Source: Aspidiotus rigidus (taxonomy: Eukaryota > Arthropoda > Insecta > Hemiptera > Diaspididae). Taken from it: DNA of 64,000 nucleotides. Under the pieces are notes generated by a model that was not told the DNA's origin, searched no databases, and saw only the letters and a list, made by a program, of their open reading frames with translations. Shown piece by piece: positions 1 through 10,289 of the stretch (its first letter is position 1; every line of letters starts with the position of its first letter). The stretch lies in contig JAVHKY010000004.1 in NCBI GenBank assembly GCA_035079385.1, positions 16,089,001-16,153,000 on the forward strand. The letters run 5' to 3'. Made by a program: the position numbers and the translations under genes.

Positions 1-981
1 TTTCAGCATCTACGCAGACGATATAATTAGGAAGGCGCTTCACAATGTGGAAAGCGGTATCAGAGTAAATGGAAAGAATATAAATAATATCAGATACGCT
101 GACGACACCGTGCTGATAGCCGATTCTATGGAAGACCTTCAGAATCTGGTGGAAAGGCTTGATAATGAAGGGCAGAAGTACGGACTACAAATAAGTGTGT
201 CGAAAACAAAATTAATGATAATTAGCCGAGATGAACACCAAGAAGCCCAACTAATGATAAATGGAAGACATGTTGAACGAGTGAAGGAATTCAAATACCT
301 TGGAGCGTATACATAAGCGAGCAACTAGAGCCAGAAGTCGAGGTGAAAAGGCGAATAGGCTACGCCAAAACAACGTTTGGAAAAATGAAAAGCTATTTAA
401 CAAACAGAAGTATTAATATGAAGAGAAGGCAACAAATGCTTAAATGCTATGTACACTCCGTGCTATTGTATGGAGCAGAGGCATCAACCTATACCGCACA
501 GACTATCAAGCGGATAGAAGCGTGTGAAATGTGGTTCCACAGGCGCATGCTCAAGATACCTTGGATAAAAAAGGTGACTAATGTTGAGGTACTGAAAAGA
601 GCAGGTACGGAGAGAACGATCCTCGAAACGATAAAGAAGAGAAAGATCAGGTATTTCAGAATGATAATGAAGGAGCGAAAATATGAACTTCTACGTCTCA
701 TAATGCAAGGAAAGATCGAGGGACGCAGAGGAAAGGGCAGAAGGAAGATATCGTGGCTGAATAATGTCAGAAAATGGACCGGAATACCATCCGTTGGTGA
801 GCTGATGCAAGCGGCTGAAGACCTATAATATGTATCAACTGTATACTTGAAAACGTGTTAGAACTTAAGAATTCTTTGAATGTTACCGAAGTATTGTATA
901 AGAATTGTACATATTGCCGATGCGATCGTCAACGCGCAGCCATGCGTATGACACAATAAAAAAAAAAAAAAAAAAAAAAAA
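1..981 (+). mobile_element. 3' end of an RTE-like non-LTR retrotransposon, cut by the window edge
   Basis: The sequence encodes the last part of a LINE reverse transcriptase, followed by about 125 bp of 3' UTR and an A-run of roughly 25 nt ending near 981. The poly(A) end marks the 3' terminus of the insertion. The 5' part lies outside the window, so length and target duplication cannot be judged. The protein (separate entry) is of the RTE-like insect type and is clearly different in sequence from the LINE at 10.1-14.4 kb. Confidence 0.85.
2..828 (+). pseudogene. LINE ORF2 C-terminus (reverse transcriptase), frameshifted
   Basis: The reading frame entering at base 2 encodes the end of a reverse transcriptase with the catalytic YADD box (RYADDTVLIADS) about 35 codons in, followed by the usual SKTK segment. 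It stops at a TAA at 314-316. The protein continues in another frame from about 310 to the TAA at 828, with the family's C-terminal pattern: LLYGAE, a conserved W-F-H-R-R-M-L block, and a basic RRGKGRRK region. One small indel near 310, at the junction after YLGAY, joins the two frames. Apart from that break the ORF is clean, so the copy is not very old. It would have replicated LINE RNA by target-primed reverse transcription. This copy is inactive as seen. Confidence 0.8.
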
Positions 982-1440
982 GACACCATTCATGATAACT
1001 TTGTAATAATTTTTATGAATATTTTCGAAATTGAGGAAAATGTAGTTGTCTATCCGAAGGATGGAAAATGACGTCTTTTTTGCAAACAAAAGCCAACTGT
1101 CGATGAGTAATAATACTTTTCTCTGGATTATTTTGATAATAATTATAATCGAATATGTACATTTCTTGAAGTTATAAATATGTTTTGCTTTTCAGTAAAA
1201 ATAATATTTGTCATAATTTTTCCTATTATAAACGTATCATTTTAAGTAAAAAAAAAATAAAATTTTGTAAAACTTTGTAATTTTTTTTTTTTTTTTGAAC
1301 GAGTCGCCATAAAACAACTTTGAGGGTTATGAGCTCGAAGTATACATAATTACAATAATATTATGAAAGTATAAGTGTAGCTATAATATTACACTAGTTA
1401 TGTGAAAAAATAAAATAAAAGACGAAATATATTTCGGTAC
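982..1440. other. AT-rich sequence with no recognisable feature
   Basis: The sequence is A/T-rich with short homopolymers (T-run near 1280). No coding potential or repeat structure was recognised. Confidence 0.5.
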
Positions 1441-1450
1441 GCCAAGGAAA

Positions 1451-1580
1451 GTCATTTAGACGACACATATGGAACAGTAAAAAAAGGAAAAGGAACTTCA
1501 AATTTTAGTCCTTTAGATGACACATACAGAACTGTGAAAATGAGAAAAAGGGACTTCAAATTTCAGTCGTTTAGACGACA
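1451..1580. repeat. Short tandem repeat, period 57-58 bp, about 2.2 copies
   Basis: The start 'gtc-ttagacgac' recurs at about 1451, 1508 and 1566, each followed (in the complete copies) by a similar A-rich tract and 'acttcaaatttcagtc'. Copies differ at several positions, so this is a diverged small tandem duplication. Confidence 0.6.
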
Positions 1581-1589
1581 ATGTATATG

Positions 1590-2320
1590 TGAAGCTATTT
1601 TGTATGTATGAACGACTTTAGACATGAATCATGAATCAGAATTACACCTCTGGTGTAAGGCGAAGCTGCTGGCTACCCAACTACAAATAATGGCCTAGAG
1701 GGGACGAATGCGACCATCAAAAAAGCTCATACGTTCCAGGAGAGACTCCCAGCTGGGCAGTTTCTCAATCACGAACTTGATTTGGTTATCGATTGGTGCG
1801 TGATCCAGCTTCCGCTAATTGTATTTTCTTTGCTGAGTCACCTGATATTACACTGAAAAAATGGCAGCAAGCAGAATACATCGAGCCGATGAGAAGGAGA
1901 TTCTCACGAAAGGAAAGGACCTCAATAAGTGAACTCATTCCCTTGGTAAAGAAGGCGAGGATCATGAACTACTTTGAGGAAATAGAAATCCACACAGCGC
2001 TTCATGAAGACGACATCATATTTTTATCGAAAATTACCAGTTGCATCTTGAACAAGGCGAATTTTCTCCTTTCTCGACTAAGCCCGATGATAATCAAACC
2101 GGTCGTGTTGCTCCCCAATCCACATTTGTAAATCTTTCTACGTGTCTGTAAGAGTTTCATACACATTTTTTTCACAAAATAGATTCGCGTCTGTTCGTCT
2201 CTTTTTGACCTCGGGAGGGAAATTAACTTATGAAAATTAAATGAAGTTTTACTGGACGCTTTTCAAACAAATTAAAAAAAAAATTTTTGAGGCACTGACG
2301 TCCAAATTTCAAAAATCACA
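1590..2320. other. Unassigned sequence with one unrecognised open frame
   Basis: An open frame at 1793-2131 (+, 112 codons) encodes a basic peptide that I could not assign to any family. Nothing around it suggests an expressed gene. The rest is ordinary AT-rich sequence. Confidence 0.3.
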
Positions 2321-2335
2321 TTTATTTTCATCGAA

Positions 2336-2361
2336 GTTTCGACGACACCGTCGTCATCATG
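2336..2361 (-). ncRNA. Hammerhead-like core, probable solo Penelope-type terminal fragment
   Basis: Read on the minus strand this is TGATGA, then a perfect short hairpin (CGACG-GTGT-CGTCG), then AAAC. This resembles the conserved core of the hammerhead ribozymes known from Penelope-like element termini (CUGAUGA, stem II, GAAAC). No PLE coding sequence adjoins it, so it may be an isolated terminal repeat fragment. Stems I and III were not found, so cleavage activity is doubtful. Confidence 0.35.
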
Positions 2362-2399
2362 GGGGTGAATTACGATACTAAAATGAGTAAAGATCTACT

Positions 2400-4740
2400 T
2401 AATACTTAACTTATGCACATGAATTGTCAAACGTGAAAGAGGTCTGTGGCCGAACCCCTTAAAAAGCCTAATAACTTTTCACAATAACGTAAAAAAACTT
2501 GAGGTCTGTACCAAAAGATGAAGAGAGTTGTACATTGAGGGAAGAGAAAAGGACGGCCTTAGCCCTCCCAGGAGCCTCGACGAACAGAATTTTTATTTAC
2601 GGAGGAATGTGGAAAAATCTGAGGCGATTCATCAAGGAAGAAACGGGACTAGTCTCCCTTCCTACATGATAGGACGATGAAAAATTTTGGAGCCGAACCT
2701 CACAGCCAGTATGAGAGACATGAACATCTTTCCTTTTTGTACTTTTGCAGCCATTCCTTCCCCCCCTTTTTTTTGAATTACCTACGGATATTTCGAGTTT
2801 CTCTACAGCTCCACAACTCTTTCGTAATAAAGTTACTCATGTAGAGAAAAATAGATGAAGCAAAAGTTTTGCGTCGCGTAATAAATGAGAAATAGTTTTA
2901 AATCACCCAAAACAGATGCCTCACGACCTTCCCCGGTCGCGTAGAGATACACTTTAAAATGATTGCGAGTTCCACACCATAATATTTTAATTTAATGTTA
3001 ACCTTTTTTTCCCCTCGGTTTCGAGTACGTCGTGTCGGTTTCTATCTATATGATTTTTCGAATACATAGATGAAATAGATAAAAATTTCAGTACTTCCGT
3101 CTCCTGATACATACGTATGAAAAAACAAAATTCTACATCGAAATTTATGAACATATGACGACAATATAATCTTCGTTCGCGAGTGTAATATCTCTGATGT
3201 GAAAATGAAAAATAAAACTCGTTCAATAGACTGTACGGCTCATCACCGACGAAATGATGACGGTCTCATTTTTTTTTTTTTTTTTCTCTGCGCATCAAAA
3301 GTCTTTTCTCATTTCAATTCACTATCGCCATTCGCGCGTCTTTCCACCGCGATCTTTCTTCTAGACAAGAAGGAATCGATGAAATGTACCGTAGAAAGGT
3401 AAACAAAACGCGAAGTAGCTTTTCAAATCTGGAAGTAAGTGAGCGAGAGTGATTCGATGGAGCGTGAATCTTAATAAATCCAGCTTCGTAACATTTGTAC
3501 ACGTCGAACACTCTACGTATAGTAATCATACAAATATCTTAGAATTTGAGAGTTTACAATTAAGATCGTGATGATTACTCTTATAGTGTATGTGTGCACA
3601 GAGACGATGAAAATTTTGTACTAATAAGTTATCTATCTGCCATTCTCAATAAGCTATTTTCATTTTTCATTACAGTAATTCATTAGAGTCGAGGTAAATC
3701 AACATTTTCGAGCACACGTGATTCTCGCTAGGTAAATACTTCGTGAAAATTTTACAATTCGCTGAAATTTTTACGTACGTCGAATGGAACGCGGAGGTGT
3801 GCAATAGTTGTCAGTCATCAAAATGGAAACAAAGAATAGCGAAGGAGCCTGCTACGTAAATAAGATAAGTACTTCGAGTTATTTGAACAAGAGAGCATAA
3901 GTCATTAGGAACAATATACGCCCAAGCTGAATTTTCAAAACAAACAACGGTGTCGACTTCTTAAACAGAGAGAGAGAAATGAGCCGCAAATGGACGCGGG
4001 ATACTAAACCCAAATCTTATAATACTATTCAGCCTCACGATCGAAGTTTTTCAAAATTCACAAGGGAGGACGGTCGTTTGGACAAAAATCAAAGTAGGAG
4101 ACGGGTATCGGAGGATGCATGGTAATGATAAGCTAAGAAGCCTACATAGAATTTTCGAAAAGATGTATTGGGGGGGGGGGAAGGAGGCACGGGCAACCAC
4201 TCATGAAACGAGGTGCGAACGAACTAAGAACCTGTAGAGATGCCAACCACTCGTTAAGATAACGTGAAAGCATCAAATCAAGACAACGTATTCACAATTT
4301 TTGGGAGACAAGAGAAAATGTAGACTCAGACACCACGCCACGGTTGCTACATTGATCAGTGGAGAGGCTTTGACCAAGTTCAGAAGTAGTTCTTACGAAG
4401 CTTCGACTTTGTGGACATTGTAGTGTTGAATTCAATGGAAGGAATAAGGAGGTTCTTATCCAATCAACAGACCTGAAAGAATTTTTGAAAATGAGCATAG
4501 GTATCCGCGAGCAAAAAGACTCAGACCTAATCTAGAAACCTAGGATAATTCCGAATTCGAAGTCATGTGCGTAAGACAACACGCGTTCTAGCGCCCAGTT
4601 AAGTATAGGTGGTGTAGTACCGAACTCGCAGATGATGTACCGAGTTGCCGTGTAAACGGAACGGACAGCGCTAGCGTTACGTTGCTTTCCTCCTTCCGAG
4701 CGTGGGGAAATCGGTACATGGGAGAATAATAAAAGATTGG
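2400..4740. other. No recognisable feature
   Basis: About 2.3 kb of AT-rich sequence with scattered homopolymers (C-run near 2762, T-run near 3275, G-run near 4171). I found no coding pattern, structural RNA or transposon ends. The short open frames here are chance-length and mutually overlapping. Confidence 0.5.
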
Positions 4741-4744
4741 AAAT

Positions 4745-5194
4745 AACACTCGAGCTTTGTTATATGTGTAGGAAGATACCATTTTCCAAGTTCTGTTCAT
4801 AGGATCATCCATTTAAATTCAATTAAAATTCAGCTTAAAACAATCAGGAGAATGAGAGCTTTTTTATATGTGTAGGAAGATACCATTCTCCAATTCTTGT
4901 CTATATTATTATCCATTTAAACTCAATTGAAATTCAGCTTGAAAAGATCAGCAGAATGGGAGCTTTGTTATATATGTAGAAAGATACCATTTTCCAATTT
5001 CTGTCCATATTATAATTCATTTGGATTCAATTGAAATTCAGCTTGAAACTATCAGCAGAATGGGAGCTTTGTTAAATGTGTAGAAAGATACCATTTCCCA
5101 GGTTCTGTTCATAGGTTCATCCATTTAAATTCAATTGAAATTTAGCCTGAAACGATCAGAAGAAGGAGAGCTTTGTTATATGTGTAGAAAGATA
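4745..5194. repeat. Tandem repeat, 104-bp unit, about 4.3 copies
   Basis: The anchor GAGCTTTGTTATATGTGTAG recurs at 4752, 4856, 4960, 5064 and 5168, an exact 104-bp spacing. Each unit also holds 'aagataccatt', 'ccatttaaattcaattgaaa' and 'cagcttgaaa' blocks. Copies differ by several substitutions but no net length change. A diverged relative of the unit start is seen again near 6040-6080. Confidence 0.9.
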
Positions 5195-5424
5195 ATGAGA
5201 GAATTTTCCCCTGTTGACATCCCCTTTAACAGTTTAGAGGAGATGATGAAACCCTTAATTCAGCTCCACTCAAAAATTATTCCAGGTTTTTCAATTTCTT
5301 GCCTTATGCCGCCATTGTCCGAATTCAAATTTCGCACAAGTATCATTCCTGTCGAACGAATCGCAATGCGTTGTTTAACAATCCTGGCAAATGACCAAGT
5401 TGAATAGGTAACTCCAGAGTTACT
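5195..5424. other. Unassigned sequence between tandem repeat and MITE
   Basis: An open frame runs 5135-5407 (+) partly through the 104-bp repeat. It has no family resemblance and is probably chance. Confidence 0.3.
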
Positions 5425-5432
5425 GTATTAGC

Positions 5433-5826
5433 CAGGGATGGTAAGCCAGCCGTAAGCTTTAAGTTTTAAGCCGTATAAGCCGTATTGTATCGACTTTAAG
5501 CTTTAAGCTTAAAGCCCAAGTCATATTCTTGTAAGCCGTGAGCTTTAAGCCAAGTTGTATTTTTTTGAAACATCTGCCAAAAGAAATAGTAAACACTAAA
5601 CAGTTGATACTTGATAGAAAAAGAGCAAAAGCCCCTGAAAAATTCGATTTTAAGCCGTAAGCCTTAAGTTTTAAGCCGTATAAGCCGTATTTTTTCGGCT
5701 TCAGGCTTTAAGCTTTAAGCCAAAGCCTCATCCTTGTGAGCCGTAGGCTTTAAGCTAAGCTATATGCTTATCAAATTTAGGCTTCAGCGGTAAGCTTAAG
5801 CTTTATTATACAGCTTGACATCCCTG
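5433..5826. mobile_element. hAT-like MITE with AAGCCGTAAGCTTTA-type internal repeats
   Basis: The ends are CAGGGATG and CATCCCTG, which fits hAT terminal inverted repeats. The element is flanked by a perfect 8-bp direct repeat GTATTAGC (5425-5432 and 5827-5834), the expected hAT target duplication. The interior is a degenerate series of short 'taagccgtaagctttaag' motifs running in both orientations, so single strands could fold extensively. There is no coding sequence. The 394-bp length and clean target duplication make the call strong. Confidence 0.88.
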
Positions 5827-5834
5827 GTATTAGC

Positions 5835-6210
5835 GGCATAATGCAAAAGCAGAGTATTGCAGCCGCAAATGTCAGCTTCCACTCTCGGTTTAAACTTAAG
5901 ACCTTGAGAAATTTGACTTTCAGCTTTTGGCTTTTGGAAAAATTCAGCTGGCTTAATTCACCTAATTTTCAGCCCAATTCAGCTGGTTTTTAGCTGATGG
6001 ATGTGATGAGTCGAATGGAAGTCAAGACAAAACGACCAGGAGAATTGGAGCTTTGTCATAGTTGTGAAAAATACCTTTTCTCCGGTTTGTGCTCATCTCC
6101 ATTGAATGATTGCACTAAAGGCTTCTGTGCTGAAAGAGTGAACTAAACCAGAACCAATCTTTATACTTGTACTTTTTGGAGTTTCAACGTATGTAGGGGG
6201 CTAAAAGAAA
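5835..6210. other. Decayed repeat rich in TTCAGCT / CAGCTGG motifs
   Basis: Short motifs such as 'ttcagctggctt', 'ttttggcttttgg' and 'cagctggtt' recur here and again at 6553-6670, as if one older repeat was split by the 6211-6552 insertion. No coding sequence is seen. Confidence 0.35.
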
Positions 6211-6552
6211 AATGACGGCTTCCTTAACGAAGTTAAACGAGGAACGCAGGGAACCTGTTTTATGATTTGAATGAGATTTGGTATTGAAAATTCAAGGAAG
6301 CCTAGATTTGGAGAAAGGTAGTAAAAAGAAGGCCTAGACCAACTATCCTATCATATATAGCTCGACAGTCGAAATTTTTCTAAGTCCCCCTCCTATCATA
6401 TATGGCTCGAAAGTCGAAATTTTTCTAAGTCCCCCTTCTATCATATATAGCTCGAGAGTCGAAATTTTTCTGTTTTTCGCTGGACGGCGCACGGCGGAAG
6501 GCGCACGGCAGATTTCTCAAATAGCCCCCCCATAAAACAGGTTCCCTGTTAA
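6211..6552. mobile_element. Repeat family H, short copy (three minisatellite units)
   Basis: This 342-bp copy starts AATGACGGCTTCC and ends CCCTGTTAA. It carries the inverted pair CAGGGAACCTGTTTTATG near the left end and CATAAAACAGGTTCCCTG near the right end. Between them lie three 45-bp units at about 6346-6471 and a 'ctggacggcgcacggcgga' block. The large copy at 26,993-29,550 has the same ends but about 53 units. A TTAACGAAGTTAA hairpin lies outside the left inverted repeat. The layout resembles Helentron-associated (DINE-1-like) non-autonomous elements. No protein is encoded. Confidence 0.8.
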
Positions 6553-7190
6553 AAATTAAAAAATTGGCTCATTTTGGCTTTTGGTTTAGGAAGGTTTGAC
6601 TAAAGCTACCTTTCAGCTTCGGTCTTATCTGTAGAAATTTGGCTGAATTCTGTTTTTGGCTTTCAGCTGGTTGCAATACTTTGAGCATAAGAATGAGTCG
6701 TTCGTCGAACAAGTACGTGAACAAGAAATTAAGATTCTAAAAGAAGGAGGCGCTCAGGACTCAACAAATCGTGGTTTTCAGGAGCGAGGGCTTCGTCCTA
6801 GTTGCGATATTCGAGTGATTTTACAATCGAGATACGGAAACTAACCTCAATTCCTCCTTGATGAACAACTCCTCGTCTCAGATTCTTCCAAGTTCCTCAG
6901 TCAACAAGATTTTTCAGGTCAAGGCTCCATCATTCAATAGAGGCTCAAGGTCGCTCTCGTCTCTTTCCCCGCCATGTAGAATATCTTGTGGTGAAGATGT
7001 GGAGTTTTATTACGTTCTCGAGGAAGGTCATGAGGCTCATTAGAGTTTTACCACTGGTTAAATGAATTTCGTCCTTGTCGACTTGACAATGCTTTGACTC
7101 GAGTTCCACTAATTCGTCACACCGATTTCAAGTTTTTTGTAAGCCAATTTCTCAAAATTCTTCAGCAACCTGTAATTAACTGCTCCATGG
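6553..7190. other. Unassigned sequence
   Basis: It continues the CAGCTGG-type decayed repeat to about 6670. Two short open frames (6656-6844 and 6858-7043, +) were not recognised and look like chance. Confidence 0.3.
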
Positions 7191-7194
7191 CGTC

Positions 7195-7615
7195 AATTAT
7201 CAGTCGATTTGTAGTGCTCTGAAAGGGTATGCTGGTCGACTTTATATCGATCTTAAATCGACGTCGATCATCAGCAGCATTGTAGCATTCTGTCTGTTTG
7301 GTAACTTCGCTACTCGCAGACGGAATGCGTATAGTCGCAATTATCATTGAGAAAGCCAATAATACTTGACCAGCGACGCAATTTCGGAATCAATCTTCAG
7401 TCGACATAAATCTAAATACTGAGAGACGACTCAAGAGTCAGTGGAACAAAATGAGCGGTCGATTTTGAGTCGACTTCAAGCCATGCTGAATCGATTTGGG
7501 TTCGATATTGAGCGGAACTAAATCAAATCAAAATTGACGTCGATTTTGAGTCGACTCTTTGACGACATAACAAGTCGACGTGGAGTCGGAGTCAGTCGTT
7601 GATGCACAACCTTGA
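7195..7615. repeat. GTCGA-rich degenerate repeat, relative of the 50.9-52.2 kb element
   Basis: The sequence is packed with GTCGA / TCGAC words and phrases such as 'attttgagtcgact' and 'gacgtcgattttgagtcg', which are also typical of 50,901-52,168. No termini were found here, so it is probably an old truncated member of the same family. Confidence 0.55.
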
Positions 7616-7716
7616 TGTGTGCATCATTTTCAAAAGAATAATCAGATCTGAGAGGTACACTCCGAAGAGTAAAAGAAAACACTGCAAAAACCGCAAAATT
7701 TTGAAAACACACGAGC

Positions 7717-7743
7717 GCTTTCGGCTACACAGCCCTTCTCAAG
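7717..7743 (-). ncRNA. Hammerhead-like motif in the PLE terminal region
   Basis: On the minus strand: CTTGAGA, hairpin GGCT-GTGT-AGCC, then GAAAGC. The stem-II-like hairpin and GAAA match the hammerhead core, but the CUGAUGA box is degenerate (CUUGAGA). It lies just after the ORF end, where PLE terminal repeats carry hammerheads. Probably a decayed ribozyme. Confidence 0.4.
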
Positions 7744-9147
7744 AGACGGAAAGTAACTGAACCCAAAACCAAAAAGAACAAGTAACATCGAAGGAGATTA
7801 TGACTGAACCAGCGAGTCACAAAAATGTGAATCATTCTTTCAATCAATCCCTCCTTAGGAATATACGTGTTTAACACGGTGACGTCTTTATTATTCCGGT
7901 GTCTAAAAATTTCAATTTCCTCCAGAGCTATTCGCTTGAAGTACGAACTTTTCCTATGGAGGAGGACTTCGGACCTCTCTTCAAAACTGTGGCCTTTTTC
8001 GATTAAATGGCCAGCAAAGGCCGACTCACCCTCTTCTCTTTCAATCCACGCTTTTTTGTGTTCATCGACTGTAATTTGGAGTTGACGGCTAGTCATACCT
8101 ACTCGGCCAATCACCACAGGCTACCCCATAAACACCCCCCCTCTCTCAAGCAGCGGAATGGAGTCTTTCAATTTGACAAATAAGCTCTTGACGGTATTCG
8201 TATGTAAAAAGTTGGTGGAAAACCAAAGGGACAGAGGATACGGCTCAACTCCGAAGAAAACTTGCCCAGGGGGAGGATGATCGTAGAGGCGAGACAAACC
8301 TCCTACTAACCATAAGATCAACGTCCAACTTGACCTGATGAACTCGGGCAAGGTGCTTTATAATTACAAGGTCCTTATGGAACGAGACCCAACTCAGGGG
8401 GATGTGGGCCAAGCGAAATATAAGGCTATTGAATGTAGCCATTTTGTGGGCAACAGGCACGAAAGACGAACCATGGATAGCGATATCGGTCGATGTTTCT
8501 TTTCGGTAAATCCCAAATCAGTGACGGAAATAGTCAAGTCCTAAAAATTTATAGAAGAGCCACCAACTTCCAGAGTAAATTTTATGGAATAGTATACGCT
8601 ATTTAAATAAGCAAGAAACTGAGTAAGGAGTTTTGCGGGACCGGTCCACGAACACAAGATGTCTTGCCCAAAATCACCTGGCCCGAAGAGAAATTTGAGA
8701 GAACCCAAAGGGAATCCGATAGGTATCCACACCTCCTCAGGAAACTCAAAAAACTTCCGATCAAATTTACAGAAGTTAGGAGACCAACAGACCTTCAACA
8801 GGTCAAAGAATTCACTTATTCCCTCATGATAGGCACTACATTTAACAAGCAAGTCTCCTATCCGTTGGATAGTAATAGCCTTGGGGATGTTGGGAAATAG
8901 CCCCACAACATCGAAGGAGCTTAAAATCGATCCCAGAGGGAGACATACACCCTTCAATTTGTCCGCTAGAAAGCCCGAGTTCAAAACTGAATAAGGAGAC
9001 TCGATTTAAATCACCGGTCCAAGAATTTAGCGAGAGAGTAGGTCGAAGAGGAAACAAACGAGACGACCGGCCGCACTGAGATATTTTCTTTATGCACTTT
9101 AGGCAATCCGTAAAGGAGGGAAGGAAGGGCATTGAATTTTTAGACAC
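7725..9147 (-). pseudogene. Penelope-like ORF remnant: reverse transcriptase plus GIY-YIG endonuclease
   Basis: Pieces in different frames on the minus strand follow the PLE order. A PKVHKE-like block with RPVVS lies near 9100, the catalytic-region SFDVVGLFPNIP near 8910, and a damaged GSPLSP-like block (GFPLGSL) near 8720. After these comes the 'AHKMATFNSLIFRLAHIP' linker near 8450-8400. The GIY-YIG end lies at 8117-7725, with IGRVGMTSRQLQITVDEHKKAW and a downstream GHLIEKGH. At least four frameshifts and several stops separate them. The GIY-YIG part is the best preserved, with an unbroken 130-codon frame. The protein would have cut target DNA and copied the element's RNA; this copy is dead. 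Confidence 0.8.
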
Positions 9148-9408
9148 CGGAGTAATAAAGACGTCACCATGTTAAACAGGTATATTCCTGAGGAGGGATT
9201 GATTGAATTAGTCTATGAGAATGATTCACATTTTGATGACTCGCTGGTTCAGTCATGATCTGCTTTGATATGTTACTTGTTCTTTTTGGTGTTGGGTTCA
9301 GTTGCTTTCCGTTTCTTGAGAATAGCTGTTCAGCCGAAAGCGCTCGTGTTTTTAAATTTTGTGGTTTTTGCAGTGTTTTCTTTTACTCTTCGGAGTGTAC
9401 CTTTCAGT
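9133..9408 (+). mobile_element. Inverted partial copy of the PLE 3' region
   Basis: It encodes in plus orientation the same C-terminal peptide as the minus copy (an EIEIFRHR-like start seen as 'gaatttttagacaccgg', then IPEEGLIE), followed by the PLE terminal motif. It repeats 7650-7905 in opposite orientation with moderate divergence. It lacks the reverse transcriptase and most of the GIY-YIG domain. Confidence 0.75.
9315..9341 (+). ncRNA. Hammerhead-like motif, inverted PLE copy
   Basis: CTTGAGA, an AGCTGTTCAGCC hairpin, then GAAAGC: the plus-strand counterpart of the motif at 7717-7743. The hairpin sequence has changed between the copies but a stem is kept. Confidence 0.35.
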
Positions 9409-10100
9409 TATGGATAACCACAACCTACAAAAACGTATTGATTCAATAATCCCATCATTGGCTTCTATTGAGCCTTTCTGCATGTCACTAAGGAACGGAT
9501 GGGGCGAAGTATACTTCAAGGAGGCGAATCAGTGAAGTGAGTAGAGCTCACCAGCTAGGGAGCCTAACCTACAGAATAATTAGGTCTAGTACTAGGCTAA
9601 GAATAATACTGGTAGAGGGAAACGACACTATCGGAAAAGTCAAGATGATCGGTAGAATTACTTCAATACGATCAATATAATCGATATTGATTCCGATACA
9701 TCGATACGATAATTCATAAAATCGATTAATCACACGGGCTAGCAGGAAGCAAAAAAGTGAAGCGAGTGACTTTGTCAGCCTAGCCTAAACACACAGTATA
9801 CAAATCAAGGCTGGAAAAGGAAAAGCTTTCGAGCTTAGAGTGGATAATCTCGTCAACTTTTTCGCCTCCGACATAAGGTAAGCATATAAAAAGTATGTTA
9901 GCTTCTGCTTTGATCTTTCCAATCTCGTTTCCCAATGATCGTTGCTCGTACGTAAAGTATGCGGCTCAGCGACCTCTCTACATATCCATACCAGTGGCAC
10001 CGGTAGCCATGTCTTCTTTTAGTTCGAGATAAAGAAGCCTCCTCCCCTTTCACGTGAGATTTTCTTCTTCACGTTTGTCCTCAATTAATTATGTAACGAG
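9409..10100. other. No recognised feature; 5' flank of the LINE insertion
   Basis: ATCGAT-rich stretch at 9660-9730, otherwise unique-looking sequence. If the candidate exon at 14,415 is real, this would be its promoter or 5' UTR side before the LINE inserted. I see no clear TATA box or other promoter signal. Confidence 0.35.
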
Positions 10101-10113
10101 TAATTAGAAGCAT
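10101..10113. repeat. Target-site duplication of LINE, left copy
   Basis: TAATTAGAAGCAT, identical to 14,395-14,407. Confidence 0.92.
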
Positions 10114-10289
10114 GCGGTTTAAACGTGAGTAAATGCGGACGCGCGTAACGCGTTCAACAGTGATTATCGTTTGAAAGTGCCTATCGATATCTGCTACACC
10201 TACCATCGGATCTGTGTTAATTCGTATTCGTGTTGATTCATGCTGATTCCTGCCAATAACGTCAAGTAGCTAGCTGAAACGGCCTAAGA

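Larger units (their letters stand above)
7650..9408 (-). mobile_element. Degenerate Penelope-like element with an inverted partial 3' copy
   Basis: The minus strand from about 9150 down to 7650 holds a decayed PLE (reverse transcriptase, GIY-YIG domain, terminal region). At about 9133 it abuts a plus-strand copy of the same 3' region (9133-9408). The two 3' regions share the same peptide end, the 'cttgaga...gccgaaagcgctcg' terminal motif and 'tttttgcagtgttttctttt'. Attached inverted partial copies are a known habit of Penelope elements. Similarity of the two arms ends near 7650 and 9408. No target duplication was found. Confidence 0.8.

Noticed and set aside
1793..2131. 112-codon open frame as a host gene
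   Set aside because: No family resemblance, no splice or promoter context, and it lies in repeat-flanked AT-rich DNA.
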